Under the pieces are notes generated by a model that was given only the letters and a program-made list of their open reading frames with translations, was not told the origin of the DNA and made no database searches. A DNA stretch of 64,000 bases from Kalaharituber pfeilii (lineage: Eukaryota; Ascomycota; Pezizomycetes; Pezizales; Pezizaceae), in the NCBI GenBank assembly GCA_015179045.1, contig WHUZ01000028.1:124001-188000 (forward strand), written 5' to 3'. Of this stretch, positions 32,148 to 43,319 are shown piece by piece. Every line of letters starts with the position of its first letter. Within the stretch, counting starts at the first letter, position 1. A program made the translations under genes and the position numbers.

Positions 32148-32532
32148 AATTTTGGTATAACTTAATCTTGTATTGAAGTTTATATTCTTGATGAAGCTGG
32201 GCAGTTTTTTTTTTTTTCTAACTCATCTGCTAAGCTGCTAGTTAGCTCACACAATGCATTGCTTGCTGAACCCTTCCCTGAATTGTATAGTGCACTCTCA
32301 CTTACCTACTAAGCTATCCACCATAGCATTCCTCAAGTAGCAAGTTTAGTAGAGTACAACTTGAGAACCTATAAGTTATTTCAGTCTTTATAATGCCAGC
32401 GGAATAGAAGTGACTCTTACCTTGCATTGTTAAGTTGCGGAGTTGAGAAGGGGTGAGCGGGTAAGTTTAAGATAGCTTTGTCCTCAGTTCAGGAGAATAT
32501 TATAGTAGTCAAGCTATCTTTATTTCGATTAG
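32148..32532. other. Spacer between Ginger element and palindrome
   Basis: A poly(T) run at 32206-32218 and no coding frame. Confidence 0.3.
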
Positions 32533-33052
32533 TAACGTCACTGACCGGGATCCGGCGCATTACCGGGATCCGGCTCACTTCCGGAATAAAAACAATAGCC
32601 TCCTGTAAGGCCAAATCTTCATAGAAGATAACCAAATTGCACATACAGCTTGGAGAGGTATAGAAAAGTAACCTCCGCACCTCAGTTAGCCAATTGGAAA
32701 TTTTGAATGATACTCTATGGTAGTAGTTGCCCAATTAGGCATCTGAACCCTATGCAGGTGTAAAATATTAAGATGGCTATTTAGGACCTTGAGCAAGTGC
32801 ATATACCTTCTGTAGTATGTATTCAAGAGATCTGGAATGTTTCATAATGATTGAATACATATGGAATGAGTGGTGAGCCAATATCTATACATATATTTTT
32901 ACTGCTAGAAGTGAATTTTGATATTCAGTCTGTATATATTTCTAAAAATATGAGGCATGTTTAGAATGCTCTAGAATATAACTCTACATATAAGAGAATA
33001 TATCTTGAGTAGCCTATAGGTATAGATATTGACAGAAAGTAGAGATCAATAG

Positions 33053-33289
33053 TGTTACGGAGGTGGTAAACGCAGAAAGTTACCGTCCGCCAGGTCAAAA
33101 AGACACTTGACTAGCGATACTCGCTAGTCCTCTGCGTAGCTCATATAGTACTCATTTATGCGATTGCGGCGCCTTTCGGCTGTCGCATGTCGCCTACGTC
33201 GCATATGCGCATTTCGTATGCGCTTGCATTTTTCGCTATTCGCGCGCTCCACCGGCCGCCCACACTACGGTCGCGGTGAACCCGTGACA
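33053..33289 (+). mobile_element. Solo LTR (237 bp), family TGTTACGG
   Basis: Begins TGTTACGGAGGTGGTAAACG and ends GTGAACCCGTGACA; 5-bp duplication AATAG at 33048-33052 and 33290-33294. A C-to-T-rich relative lies at 61391-61600. Confidence 0.9.
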
Positions 33290-34026
33290 AATAGGAATAT
33301 CTATCTATATATACTTAATTAAGTAATACATATTCCTTAATACACTATATATGAATGCTGCAGCTCTAAGCTATGAAACTTCAGAAATATAATTTAGAGA
33401 CTTCTGGAATATTATATAGAAACTCTCAGAGTAACCTAATACTACTTGCTTACAGTAGACATAATTATGTCTCCTTCCATATAAAGACACCTTGAATTTT
33501 AGTCTATATGTTATTGCAACATGCATAAATACTATGATTATGACCCAATAATAGCTAATATAATACTAATACCTTACTTTAAGTGCATCGCGTAAGCGTA
33601 CTAGAAGGTTTATTACTTGTTTCTTATTTTTGTTAATTATTTCTACTCTTATATATACTGTTGCATTTCTATAACTTTTTTATTTCCGTACTTAGCTCCC
33701 TACTACTCAACTCACTCATAAGAAATGACTTTCTTATTTACTCTTTCATTATCTCTTTTATAAAATAAATAGCATCTATAAATCTAACTGTTCTCTTCAC
33801 TTTATCTAGTTCTAAGAAAATAAATAGACCAAATTTAAGAAATTATATGTAACTATAACAAACATAATTGAGTCACTCTGAAAGTTTCTATATAATATTC
33901 CAGAAGCTTTTAGATTATATTTCTGAAGTTTTATAGTTCAGGACTGCAGCATTCATATATGGTATATTAAGAAATATGCATTATCTAATTAAGTATATAT
34001 AGATAGATATTCCTATTGATCTCTAC

Positions 34027-34603
34027 TGTTACGGGCGTGAGTGGCTAGGCTCCGGTAGGCGCTGGAAGGCACTGCAAGGCACTGGATGTTACGGCTACGG
34101 AGGTGTGTATACGGCGGGCCGAAAGGACAGCTGTTTGGCGTGGAGCGCGCAGCGGAGCGGAGCGATTCACGGGCGTAATGAGGAAACGATAGGTTTCAGA
34201 GTAATAGAGAACTTAGAACACCGCTTGTGTCTTGATTTTTCAACTGTGCTATCGCCTGTGCTTAAATAGACTGAGCACATCATACATGACTAGGCAAGCA
34301 AATAAAGAAACGGCAATTCAACAATGCCAATAATCATAACAAAGAAACATGCAACGTAGTACAGATGCTAGATAATAACATGTACTAGGGCATGTGCGCA
34401 TATTAGCTTCATAAACCGAGTGCCAGGCCTAAAGACCTTACAATCAACGGTGACACACACTTCCTTAGCACTACCCTATTCGGAAGACAAAGAACCTTCT
34501 GCCAAGCCTAACGGGTGATCAGTCCGGTCTAGCAGCACTGGCCTTACTGAGGGTTCAGGGTAAGCGTTCCCCTGGTCGGGTAAGTCTCACCTTAGCCGTA
34601 ACA
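34027..34603 (+). mobile_element. Solo LTR (577 bp)
   Basis: Begins TGTTACGGGCGTGAGTGG and ends CACCTTAGCCGTAACA; 5-bp duplication TCTAC at 34022-34026 and 34604-34608. CTTAAATAGACTGAG inside could be its TATA region. It belongs to a different family from the LTR in the other arm. Confidence 0.9.
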
Positions 34604-35111
34604 TCTACTTTCTGTCAATATCTGAACCTATAGGCTACTCAAGATATATTTTCCTATGTGTAAAGTTATATTCTAGAGCATTCTAAACATGCCTCATATT
34701 TTTAGAAATATATACAGACTGAATATCAAAATTCACTTCTAGCAGTAAAAATATATGTATAGATATTGGCTCACCACTCATTCCATATATATCCAATCAT
34801 TATGAAACATTCCAGATCTCTTGAATACATACTACAGAAGGTATATGCACTTGCTCAAGGTCCTAAATAGCCATCTTAATATTTTACACCTGCATAGGGT
34901 TCAGATGCCTAATTGGGCAACTACCATAGAGTATCATTCAAAATTTCCAATTGGCTAACTGAGGTGCGGAAGTTACTTTTCTATACCTCTCCAAGCTGTA
35001 TGTGCAATTTGGTTATCTTCTATGAAGATTTGGCCTTACAGGAGGCTATTGTGTTTATTCCGGAAGTGAGCCGGATCCCGGTAATGCGCCGGATCCCGGT
35101 CAGTGACGTTA

Positions 35112-35415
35112 TGTGGGCAAGACTTACTCAAGTTGACAGAGATCTTGCACAGTTTTATTAAATGTGCTGATCAGCAGCCGCTGGTAGAGGTCATAGCTAC
35201 AAAGTATAGAAATCTATTGGACGATAAGAGAGGAGGCCCGAGTTTAAATACAATCAGCTCAACCTCAGTACTATATAGATGTGGTTAGTTTTGGTGTAAA
35301 AACGCGCGTCGCGACGTCCCGTTGTGGTGAAGACAGTATTATAACCGTCGCAACATGAAGGAACTTCGCTACAAATAGCTGCCCTCCCCCCCCCCACCGC
35401 ACATTCCTGTTTACA
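35112..35415. other. Spacer
   Basis: A 61-codon open frame from 35103 crosses the end of the palindrome; I give it no function. Confidence 0.3.
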
Positions 35416-35429
35416 TATTTTAACGTTCA

Positions 35430-35936
35430 GGCATGAGACAACTCGCGAGGTCACGGAGAGCCGGAGAACGAAACAGACTGAAGCTTGAATACAGACCTCT
35501 GCAACGACTGGGACGCAAGGTCGCCACGCTGGCCGGAATCCTCGGGGGGAAAGGTCTGAGATACTCGAAGTACAAGATCGGCACCGGAGACAGTCCGGAG
35601 TGTCGATGGTGCGCACCTGGAAACCACCGCACAAATCCTGACAGAATGTCGAATATGGAAACGCAAATGGCCGGGAGAAGAGACCAGCCTTCAAAATCCC
35701 CCTAAGGAGGGAGACAGAGACACTTTAATGGAATTGCTGGAATAGGCGGAACGATAGGGACATTGACGGCCGATAGAGGGAGGCAGGGACAGCGGGCATA
35801 TGAAATTTTCTTTCCTCTTATTTCCTTTCTGTCTTTTATTTCTTTTATAGCCGATATAATTATGTACTTAAACGACCCTCGCCATAGCCCATAGGGCGGC
35901 ATGCGAGTATTGATATTATTAAAAAAAAAAAAAAAC
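35430..35936 (+). mobile_element. 5'-truncated LINE with tail B
   Basis: Flanked by TATTTTAACGTTCA (35416-35429) and TATTTAAACGTTCA (35937-35950), one mismatch. It holds the end of ORF2 (RKVATLAGILGGKGLRYSKY, then the CRWC finger), a 3' UTR and the complete tail-B end (CCTCGCCATAGCCCATAGGG ... GTATTGATATT) with poly(A). This copy shows that tail B is the 3' end of a LINE. Confidence 0.9.
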
Positions 35937-36244
35937 TATTTAAACGTTCAAACTTAAACCGGAGCTTTTGCTAACCAGGTTTCTTGGCTGCGGATCCCCG
36001 GTAGGAATGCAGTCTTGGCAGTCCCCCCAAGGCAGCAGCTTGTTGGCTGAAGAAAAATTGTCTACCTATCTTCCTACTTCTTTCGCTCACGTAATTGCAA
36101 ACAAGTATTATCACCAAGATACATCGCTGCAATTTTTCATTGACCATATCCACCAAGCAGCCTACATCTAGCCGTGTTTCGCCCAGTCAAAACTATCAGG
36201 CAATCCAAGATACCGCACTACCCAGATGCGGCGTTCTGGCAGCA

Positions 36245-36768
36245 ATGACAACAAAACCAGACTATGACAGCACTAGGGTCCCTCATCGAACCACAAATCC
36301 CAGTGAGAACAGGAACAAGTCCACGGAGGAATTACAGGGGGTAAAGCCTCCAAAGTTTTTCAATTTCTATCAATGAGTTCATGCTGATATCCACAGTCCT
36401 GTGTCACTCATGATGATTCTACGTCACCCTCACCGGAGACGGATTCCGATATCTTCGTCACACCCCCCGAAAGCCCAACGAAGGAGGATATTAGCCCCAT
36501 CTCTGCTTCTTCAGAACCTGCCGCAAGCAGCTCTCAAGCCGCCTGGGTTTCCTTCCTAAAGCTGAGATTCGAGCGCTCAGTGGAGTCCCAGCGGCGGGGG
36601 ATGAATTTGGGACGCACCCAAGAGGACCCCACGATGCGTGCAACAGCGCAGGGCGGTTGGGAGACGGGAATTCCGACTCCAGAGGAATACGCGGCAGCTC
36701 TGCGGGCACGGCTGGTGGCAAAGGTTAAGTCACTTCGAAGTGCTGAATGGACTCAGCAGGTTTCTTGA
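36245..36768 (+). CDS. Unknown spliced gene, Ser/Pro-rich, possibly incomplete
   Basis: Exon 36245-36340 starts MTTKPDYDSTRVPHRTTNPS (the frame is open back to 36095). A 56-nt intron (36341-36396, GTAAAG..CACAG with a TGCTGAT branch-like site) joins in phase 0 to 36397-36768, which reads SCVTHDDSTSPSPETDSDIF and ends TPEEYAAALRARLVAKVKSL then RSAEWTQQVS. The acidic Ser/Pro part looks disordered; the end looks helical. The TPEEYAAALRARLVAKV part recurs as IPTPEQYVAVLRARLVAKVE in the decayed copy at 37780-37950, which supports real coding. The coding part may continue through further exons (see 37243-37485). I do not recognise the family. Confidence 0.5.
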
Positions 36769-37242
36769 GGATTCGCAAATTTCGGTTCAGGTGCTGCACA
36801 TTCCGGGGGGGAGTCTCCGTGAATCATCGTGTAAACGTAAGGTGATACTAGTTATCCTATATCGCACAAATGGAAAATTCCTGTAACGAGAAAGAGAGAG
36901 GAATCAGTTTTTGTCAGCTGCCCCACCGCTTGAAAGTTGCGCAGTTCCAAACCTGCCATTTTCTCGGCGATCTTTTCGAGTATCCGCTACTACTTTCATA
37001 GCGGCTTCTATGTTGAGATCGATGGCATTATTCTGGTGTTGTTTCGTTTTTCTCCTCGAATGCTTTAATGTGTTTTTCTCAATGCAAACCCTGTCATGTT
37101 TATCCTTGCTTCCACTTCCTTACAAACTCTCATATCCAGCTCTGGCTAGAACATGTTGCATCATAGAAAGATATACGTCGAACGTCAAATTATCGGGATA
37201 ATTGAATGCTACTTCCCCGTATATTGGGTGCTGAGATATTAG

Positions 37243-37485
37243 GCCAGAGTGGAACAGGGATGCGCAATATCTCGGTACCGTTCCAATATCCTGGCAGCGC
37301 CTTGTCGAAAAATTATCTTACTTGCAGGGAGTCCCCATGTTCATCGCAGCCAAGGTGCCCATCGGTGAGGGCCAAGCACCTTGGGCATCCCATTGTGAAA
37401 AACTTGCCAACCTGAATGCTCTCTGGCGTTTTATCCACCATGCAGCAGTCCTGAAACAGCGTCACTCCATATATTCATGGTTCAT
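37243..37485 (+). CDS. Candidate internal exon, unknown protein (81 codons)
   Basis: An open 243-bp stretch from acceptor GATATTAG to donor GTGAGT encodes PEWNRDAQYLGTVPISWQRL ... WRFIHHAAVLKQRHSIYSWF. Composition is protein-like (many Trp, Gly and hydrophobics, no low complexity) and both borders are good splice sites. It lies between the unknown gene at 36245 and its decayed paralogue on the same strand, so it may be part of either. Function unknown. Confidence 0.4.
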
Positions 37486-37779
37486 GTGAGTACATAACTT
37501 TAAATGTTGCTATCCGATTGGGTCGGAACACATACACTCATGGAGGATTGATAAATGGATATACATCCCAGTCTTACTTCACGCATGCTTCGCTACAGCC
37601 TACAGTAGCGAGTAGCTTCCAAGAAATTGAACGAAGATTGGGTACATCCGTGAGAGCAGGGCCACCAGGCAACGTGCACCTCCCAAAACTCTACGAAGGC
37701 TTAATTGGATTTTTTCTATTATATTCATCAATTGTTGAACGTTAGATAGAACATGTAATTGTTGATTTCTCCGTAGGGA

Positions 37780-38330
37780 GTGTAGCCAAATGTACGGTGA
37801 TGACTTTGGGATCCACCCAGCAGGAGCCAACTATAAGTGCAAAGGGGCAGGACGATTGCAGGACAAGGATTCCGACTCCAGAGCAATACGTGGCAGTTCT
37901 GAGGGCAAGGCTGGTGGCCAAAGTTGAGTCACTAAGAAGGGCCAAGTAGACTGAGCGCATGCTTGCGGATTCGCAAATCAGTTCAGGTGGTACATTCTGA
38001 GACTTCCGTGATAGTCGTACAAACTAGACCATACTAGCATTGCATCGCAAAGTTAAGAGTTCTGTAACAAGAAGAGAGGGAGTCAGTTTGTCAGCGGCCC
38101 ACCACTTGAAAGAGCCCAGTTCCTACCGTGTATTTTCTCAGACGTTCTCAACAATCTTTCAAGTATCCTCTATGATGTAAATTGAGACCGACAGTATTAC
38201 CCGTGTTCTTTCAATTTCGCTCAGAACGCTTTGATGTTTTCTTCAATACCCGGTCCATGTTCTTCCTTGCCCACTTCTTTACGATGTCAAGTTCAGCTCT
38301 GGTTGGCTATGGCCATCGACTATTCGGTTT
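37780..38330 (+). pseudogene. Decayed tandem paralogue of the 36.2-37.1 kb gene region
   Basis: Aligns with 36580-37140 with many changes and short indels: ATTCCGACTCCAGAGCAATA, GGCTGGTGGC(C)AAAG, GGATTCGCAAAT, TTGAAAG..GCCCAGTTCC. The conserved IPTPEQYVAVLRARLVAKVE frame meets a stop where the other copy has Trp (TGG to TAG). The repeat offset is about 1.2 kb. Confidence 0.6.
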
Positions 38331-39670
38331 GTATCTTGCTCTGTTCATATAAATAAGAAAGGACTCGGTTTACAAGTCTCTAGACCCAGGTCCTGGAAAC
38401 AAGAGGGTTACTCTGAACGTCTGTATTTCCAAAAATTAACTTTCAAATTCCGTAAGGTATATTATAATTCACTCCGATCTTATTTCATTGTTTACTCTTT
38501 TCATGTTTTTATCTCGTTGCTTCCGGATTGATTTCCTTTGTAATATACCCGCCACATCGCTTCCTTCCCCACGGCTTAAGCTATTTCACTTGCTCGTGTT
38601 GTAACTTCTCTGCATTGGCATATATGATCATATTCTATGCTCATTTTAGACCTTATTGTGGGCGCAGCACAAGAATTATGAAGGTAGATATGATGGGTAC
38701 GTTGTATGAATCTCTATTGCGACATCAATTTTGCACTGCACTGCTTGGATGCAAGCTCAACCAAGTCACATACTTTTCGAGCTGCGGAAATGCAAATACC
38801 GCTTGTTCGCCTTCCTGTGCTGTACTGTGTTTTACCACATCTCGACGCACACCACAATTCGACGCACACCACAATTCGACGCACACCACAATTCGACGCA
38901 CTTTCCCACCAAAACTGAGCAAATGAAAACTTTTATATCCCCACGCACAGAACCTCCTTTTCTATGCGCCCTTTAGGAGGCTTAAAGCAAGCATCATTCT
39001 TCAGATCCTGCATCTCTACTTGAAAAAAAACAGTAGTTATGAATGAATTATATCTCTGCAAATTTTCACCTAAGTGTTGGCATTTATTTTCGCAGTAAAG
39101 TTGCAGATATGGGAATCTACCCACTGCACCTGCAATTAATTCATTAAAAATTTTTAAACACTTCATTCGGGTAACCTATCCCTATGGAGATATACATGTA
39201 TGGTATCAACATAATCCTTGAAGTAATCATTGAGTTGTTCAAAATATTTTCATTCTCGTAGAAATATTGCATATGAATAGTATCGGAAGAGCACCTGAAA
39301 ATTTATATCAGCATGCCAACTATGCAATATATCAAAATGGACTGAATAAAACCAAGTAAATCAATATATAGCTAGGGGAGGCCCTTTAATTACAAGACAA
39401 TTGCCATTGGTAAGATAGTGCCGAAAAAGAGTAGTATGTTCAGTCCGCTGAAATATTGTATGAGATTCCCATACAAATAGATGCCAGGACATTGCTACAA
39501 ATTTCACTGTGCCATAATTCCTTGAGAATGCTTTATTTCAGCAGAGAGAGGTGCTAAACATGAAGAACAAGTATTTGTTTAGTGTCTCTAAATAGTGCTT
39601 ACAAAATTCTGCTCTAGTGGTTGAGGTACACGCTCTTCTGCGCGGCTAGTTTTGGTGGGAAAGTGCATTC
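38331..39670. other. Gene-poor stretch
   Basis: Nothing recognised except a 17-bp tandem repeat at 38842-38899. Confidence 0.4.
38842..38899. repeat. 17-bp tandem repeat, 3.5 copies
   Basis: Unit TCGACGCACACCACAAT, nearly perfect. Confidence 0.9.
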
Positions 39671-40440
39671 TTTTTTTTTTTTTTTTTTTTTTTAATTCAC
39701 ATAACCCCGCATACAGGCTACCAGCCTATGGCAGGGACCCATATACCCGGGCCAGGTTTGCAACAACTAACTACGGAATCTACCCGGCTACCCCAGATCG
39801 AGGCAGGCAAACCAGTACTCGACCGGGTCGCCCTCGGCGCCTTCTTGCTTCCACCCTTTCTCCTCTAGGTCCTCCCAGGACTGCCAGGTGACATGCGCCC
39901 CATCTTTGTCCTTCCTCTAGGGCCGCTCCAGTTCGGTGCATCTGAACACCACATGCTCAGCACTCCATGCCTCGCCACATGTGCATTGTACCTTCTCGCC
40001 AGTGACCATCCTCCTCCACATAGCTCCGCCTTTTCCAGTGCCCCACTTCACGAATTTGCCCTTCCCAAACCCTGCACGCTCCCTCTCCTCTTTTTTTTTT
40101 CGAACTAACTCCTGACGCAGCCCGCCCTCAGTGGCCTGCCCATCATACCTCATGCACTTGGCCCCCTCTTTGGCCAACTCATCTGTCTCCCTTAGCTTCC
40201 GCCGCCTCTCTGCAATCAGATCTATCACCCGCGCTAGGTCAGCGGTCCTTGCCTTGCCAGTTTTTCGACTGCACGGATAGCTGCCTGAGAGTCTGCGAGT
40301 AGTAGCACTTTTGCACTGCCATCAACAGCTTCAAGGGCACCCCTCATTCCTGAGATCTCACCGTCCCACACAGTTGCTTTTGTGCCTACCCACCAGGACC
40401 CTTCTGACTCACCTGCTGCCACCTGTCTCCAGCACCATCC
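39671..40440 (-). mobile_element. 5'-truncated LINE (RNase H end and 3' UTR)
   Basis: Poly(T) at 39671-39693, then a 3' UTR with tail-A-like AATTCACATAACCCCGCATA, then the end of ORF2: the finger CTCGEAWSAEHVVFRC near 39960, the RNase H part around 40140-40400 (ADSQAAI near 40290) with an internal deletion near 40180. Same subfamily as LINE 2. It ends at CTCCAGCACCATCC. No duplication found. Confidence 0.75.
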
Positions 40441-40514
40441 GCAAACGCAGGCTTATAATTATCCCACCAGGTGGCTAGACATCCCTAATTATTGTTGATT
40501 ACCCGGCAAACTAC

Positions 40515-41130
40515 TTTCAATTCCGAGCTCTTACCTGGATCCTCTCCCAGAGGGTCAGAATAAAATCCCTCTGCAAACATCTCCATAAATAGTCTCTGAA
40601 ATGTTACTCAAGCCCGATGATTGAGTTGCAACGTGGAGTTCATATTCGTAAAACTCATTTCTTGATCAAACCCACTTCCGGATAATTCAGGATGTTTAAA
40701 TAGTTCTTTTATATATAGAAAAAGAGCCTTCGCATGCTCATTCTCCAACGCGCTTTGTTTACATCCTGCTTCCACCTGGCTTGCACGCTTTGCCAGATTT
40801 TCGTGCCATTTGAACGCGTTCGCATTTTGTGGTTGCATTAGGATAAACCAGTGTAATCGATGATTCGATCTCCCCAAGTAGAATGTTGTACCATTAAGGG
40901 GCCAGGAAAGCTGATGCGCATGTTTGGACCTATAAACTCAGCAGTATTAGCTAATAATCAATCCTCCACCATCAGCGCGAGCTCGCTCTTGGGTAGATAT
41001 ACTTACCGATAACAATTACTCCACTCCTTTAACCTCAGTTCAATACTTTGCATAAGCTGACCCCTACAATCCAAGTCCACTAACACACGCATTGGCCGAC
41101 CAACTATACTCGTAAAATCTAAATGGATTT
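40515..41130 (-). pseudogene. Remnant of a spliced unknown gene
   Basis: On the minus strand the frame ending LRLKEWSNCYR joins through a 77-nt intron (40930-41006, GTAAGT..TATAG) in phase to SKHAHQLSWPLNGTTFYLGR and on through ENEHAKALFLYIKELFKHPE. It passes one TGA near 40610 (one C-to-T step from CGA) and stays open as VTFQRLFMEMFAEGFYSDPL up to a GTAAGA donor near 40527. The start cannot be placed because LINE-derived ORF1 sequence abuts near 41130. A local match to a retropepsin-like 'VLVDxxC' motif (MRVLVDLDCRGQ) is too weak to use. Confidence 0.35.
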
Positions 41131-42180
41131 CCTTGCGGGGAGTTACCCGTGCTTGACGGCCGTTCGGTTTGAGATACTTAATCCCAGGTCTCTCCTCAAA
41201 GCTACGCCGTGGATGATGATGCCGTGTTGCGGTGTGGCTTTGTCTGACTTGGTCGCGGGGCTCGGACTCGGAGCTGTCTTGGGGCGGGGGCTTCGGGGGG
41301 GACTGTCCGGTGTTGGCGACGGGCTTCTTGGATGGTGTCGCCTGTGTGTCAATGGAGGAGGTGGAAGCTATTTTTTCCGCCTCCTTGTCATCTAGTTGTC
41401 TCTTTAACGCATAGGGGACCTGGGAGGATGGCTGTTTCCCTTTGCGTTTTTTTGTCTGTGGCGTGGTGGCACGGACTCTTCCGGTCCTGTCTTTGTGCGA
41501 GATGGGGCTGAGCCCCAGTGGTTGCGGCGGTGGCGCCTCCGGTGCCACGTCTATCACGTGATGGGGCTACGTCCCAATGGCTGGGGTGGCGATGGTGGCG
41601 GTGGTGGTGGTGGTGGTGATGGCGGTGGTGGTGGTGATGCGGGATGACCTTGATTCAACTCGGTGAATATCCCCAACCCGCTCCATTCGTCATCCTCGAA
41701 TCGTATCGTTAGGAACGCCCCTTTCTTTGGGCTCCGTGGGGGGTTCTCGTGGTTTGCCTTCCACAGTGCCGCGGCTATTGTGCCCACGTCAAGGTCTGCG
41801 TCTTCTAGTCTCTGTCTCACGTCTCCCCAGTCCGGAATCTCGTCGGGGAGGAGAGATGGACTTCGGGGCGGGGGAGGAGGCGGTGGGGGAGCGGCTCTCC
41901 GTGTCTTCTTTGGCATCTTATTGGTCCGATGTCCGATGTTATTGGCTCTTGGCAGCCGTGGGTGTGGTTGAGGTGCTGGCAACGGGGTTGATGAGCTGAA
42001 AAATCCCCGAAACTTCACCCTCGGGGGAAGTTTGCAGTGTTAGGTATTTGGGGATTAAAATTAGATCAAAAGACTCAGCACGCTGAGGGCTTTTCGATCT
42101 ATGTAGGTTTCGCTTGGGGGGACGTTGTGGTTGTGGAGTCGCTCCCAAGGACTCGTCCTGAGGTGGTTGTTGTCCTTGTC
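41130..42180 (-). mobile_element. 5' part of a LINE/ORF1-only element (LINE 4)
   Basis: The 5' UTR (42010-42180) is related to that of the ORF1-only elements: CCCCCCAAGCGAAACCTACA, TAGATCGAAAAGC and the palindromic stem CTCAGCGTGCTGAG. The ORF1-like frame MPKKTRRAAPP... has a proline run, PDEIPDWGDVRQRLEDADLD and IRFEDDEWSGLGIFTELNQG, then changes frame near 41560 and again near 41350, where PQHGIIIHGVALRRDLG matches the RRM-like start of the other ORF1 proteins. No 3' end, so it is truncated on the wrong side for a LINE; a later rearrangement is likely. Confidence 0.6.
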
Positions 42181-43075
42181 CGCTGCCCAGTCTAGGATCT
42201 CCGCTAACTTGTTCCCCTCCTTCTCCGCTTTCGCCGGGTGTCTCAACTCCTCCTCCCCCCCGGAAGTCTTTTCTTCCACACCTCACACTCGTCCATGATG
42301 TGCGCAAAGTTCTCATACGCCTTCCCGCACCACCTGCACTCCGGTGAATCGTCTTTACCTATCTTATGCCTCCACTGTCTCAGTCCCTTATTCCCTATTA
42401 GGCCTGCAAGGGTGGCTACTCTCCTCCTGCTTCCCAAGAGTTCCAAGGGGCTGTATGCCATCTGTAGTCTCTTTCTTTCTTTCGCTCTCCGCATTCTTCC
42501 GTGTTGCCTCATGCCCGCCTCGGTAACCACCTCGTCCTGGTATTGTAGCGCCGTGCCGACCTTCGCCGCCATGTCTGCTTCGGTGTTTCCTTTGATGCCT
42601 TCATGTGCCTTCACCCACAGGATCGCTATGTCTCTGTCTCCCCGGGATACCCTCACTTCCCAGCGTTCTCTCACCATTCTCCCGGGTCCCTCCGGCGTTG
42701 GGTTCCCCATGGCTATCCTTTGCGGTCTGTTTACCTTTGCGGCCTGTTTATCGCGACCCTGGAGTCGGTAATTATCATTATCTCCCCCTCCTTCCTCATG
42801 GCTTCCCCCACTGCGATCATCTCCGCATCATTCACTGTGCACCGTGTCCCTAGGTATATCGAGATGTTCCTCCCTCCTCCCTGGTGGACTCCGGCGCCTG
42901 TTCTATCTTCTACCCTGCTCCCGTCAGCGTATATCCCTGCCCATCCCTCGTCCTCCTCCTTCGCGATGATGGCTTCCTAGTCCTCTGTGGGCAAGTCTCG
43001 GGGATGTATGGGGTTGATGTGGAGGGGGAGGGGTGTGTGGTGCTCCAGCGACCCCCTCAACTGAGGTAGCTGAAG
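42181..43075 (-). mobile_element. LINE 3 fragment (RNase H and C-terminus of ORF2)
   Basis: Minus-strand reading gives RNase H (GIYADGSRVEDRTGAGVHQG near 42930, DAEMIAVGEAM, IITDSR near 42770, ILWVKAHEGIKGNTEADMAA near 42590), then VATLAGLIGNKGLRQWRHKI and the finger CRWCGKAYENFAHIMDEC near 42310. It is the same subfamily as the tail-B LINE at 35430. It joins head-to-tail with the 5' UTR of LINE 4 near 42180 without any poly(A). Confidence 0.75.
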
Positions 43076-43319
43076 TGGAGTTAGCTAGATGTTAGGTTGT
43101 TAACAGTGCGATGATGTTACTGGCAATCACACTCAGGGTTGTTATTGTTCTGCCCCTCGATGCCCAGAGTACGATGAGGCAGGCAACCGCACTCACACGG
43201 GAGGTTGGAATAAGTGGATTGATGTAGCCAAGGGATGTGGGCATGGGTTGTACGTACTAGTAGATTAGCGGTCGCAGTGACTGGACAGAGACATTCCGCG
43301 CCCCGGAAATTTGTATGGC

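Larger units (their letters stand above)
29526..32230 (+). mobile_element. Ginger-type DNA transposon carrying its integrase gene; right end not found
   Basis: The left part (29526-29700: TGTTCCGGGCCACTCATTTC and repeated ACTGGCCCGGGCCA motifs) resembles the terminal repeat of the Ginger element at 14072. The coding part shares its N-terminal sequence. No matching right terminal repeat occurs before the palindromic element, so the copy is 3'-truncated or the end has decayed. The boundaries are approximate. Confidence 0.55.
32533..35111. mobile_element. Palindromic element A (2.6 kb) with two nested solo LTRs
   Basis: The left end is TA-ACGTCACTGACCGGGATC and the right end is the exact complement followed by TA, fitting Tc1/mariner/pogo-type TA insertion. 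Each end has a direct repeat of about 17-18 bp (ACCGGGATCCGGC...) followed by CTTCCGGAA. The arms pair 32533-33052 with 34609-35111 and continue at 33290-33434 with about 33865-34026, giving about 670 bp per arm. The AT-rich loop is about 430 bp. Each arm is broken by a different solo LTR at almost the same symmetric spot. A short ORF of about 80 codons lies in both arms only because they are copies. No transposase. Confidence 0.85.

Noticed and set aside
32489..35161. 81-82-codon ORFs at both ends of palindrome A
   Set aside because: They are the same terminal repeat read twice and are not conserved beyond it.
41003..41110. Retropepsin-like motif VLVDLDC
   Set aside because: The catalytic DSG/DTG core is absent and no flap or neighbouring reverse transcriptase is in frame.
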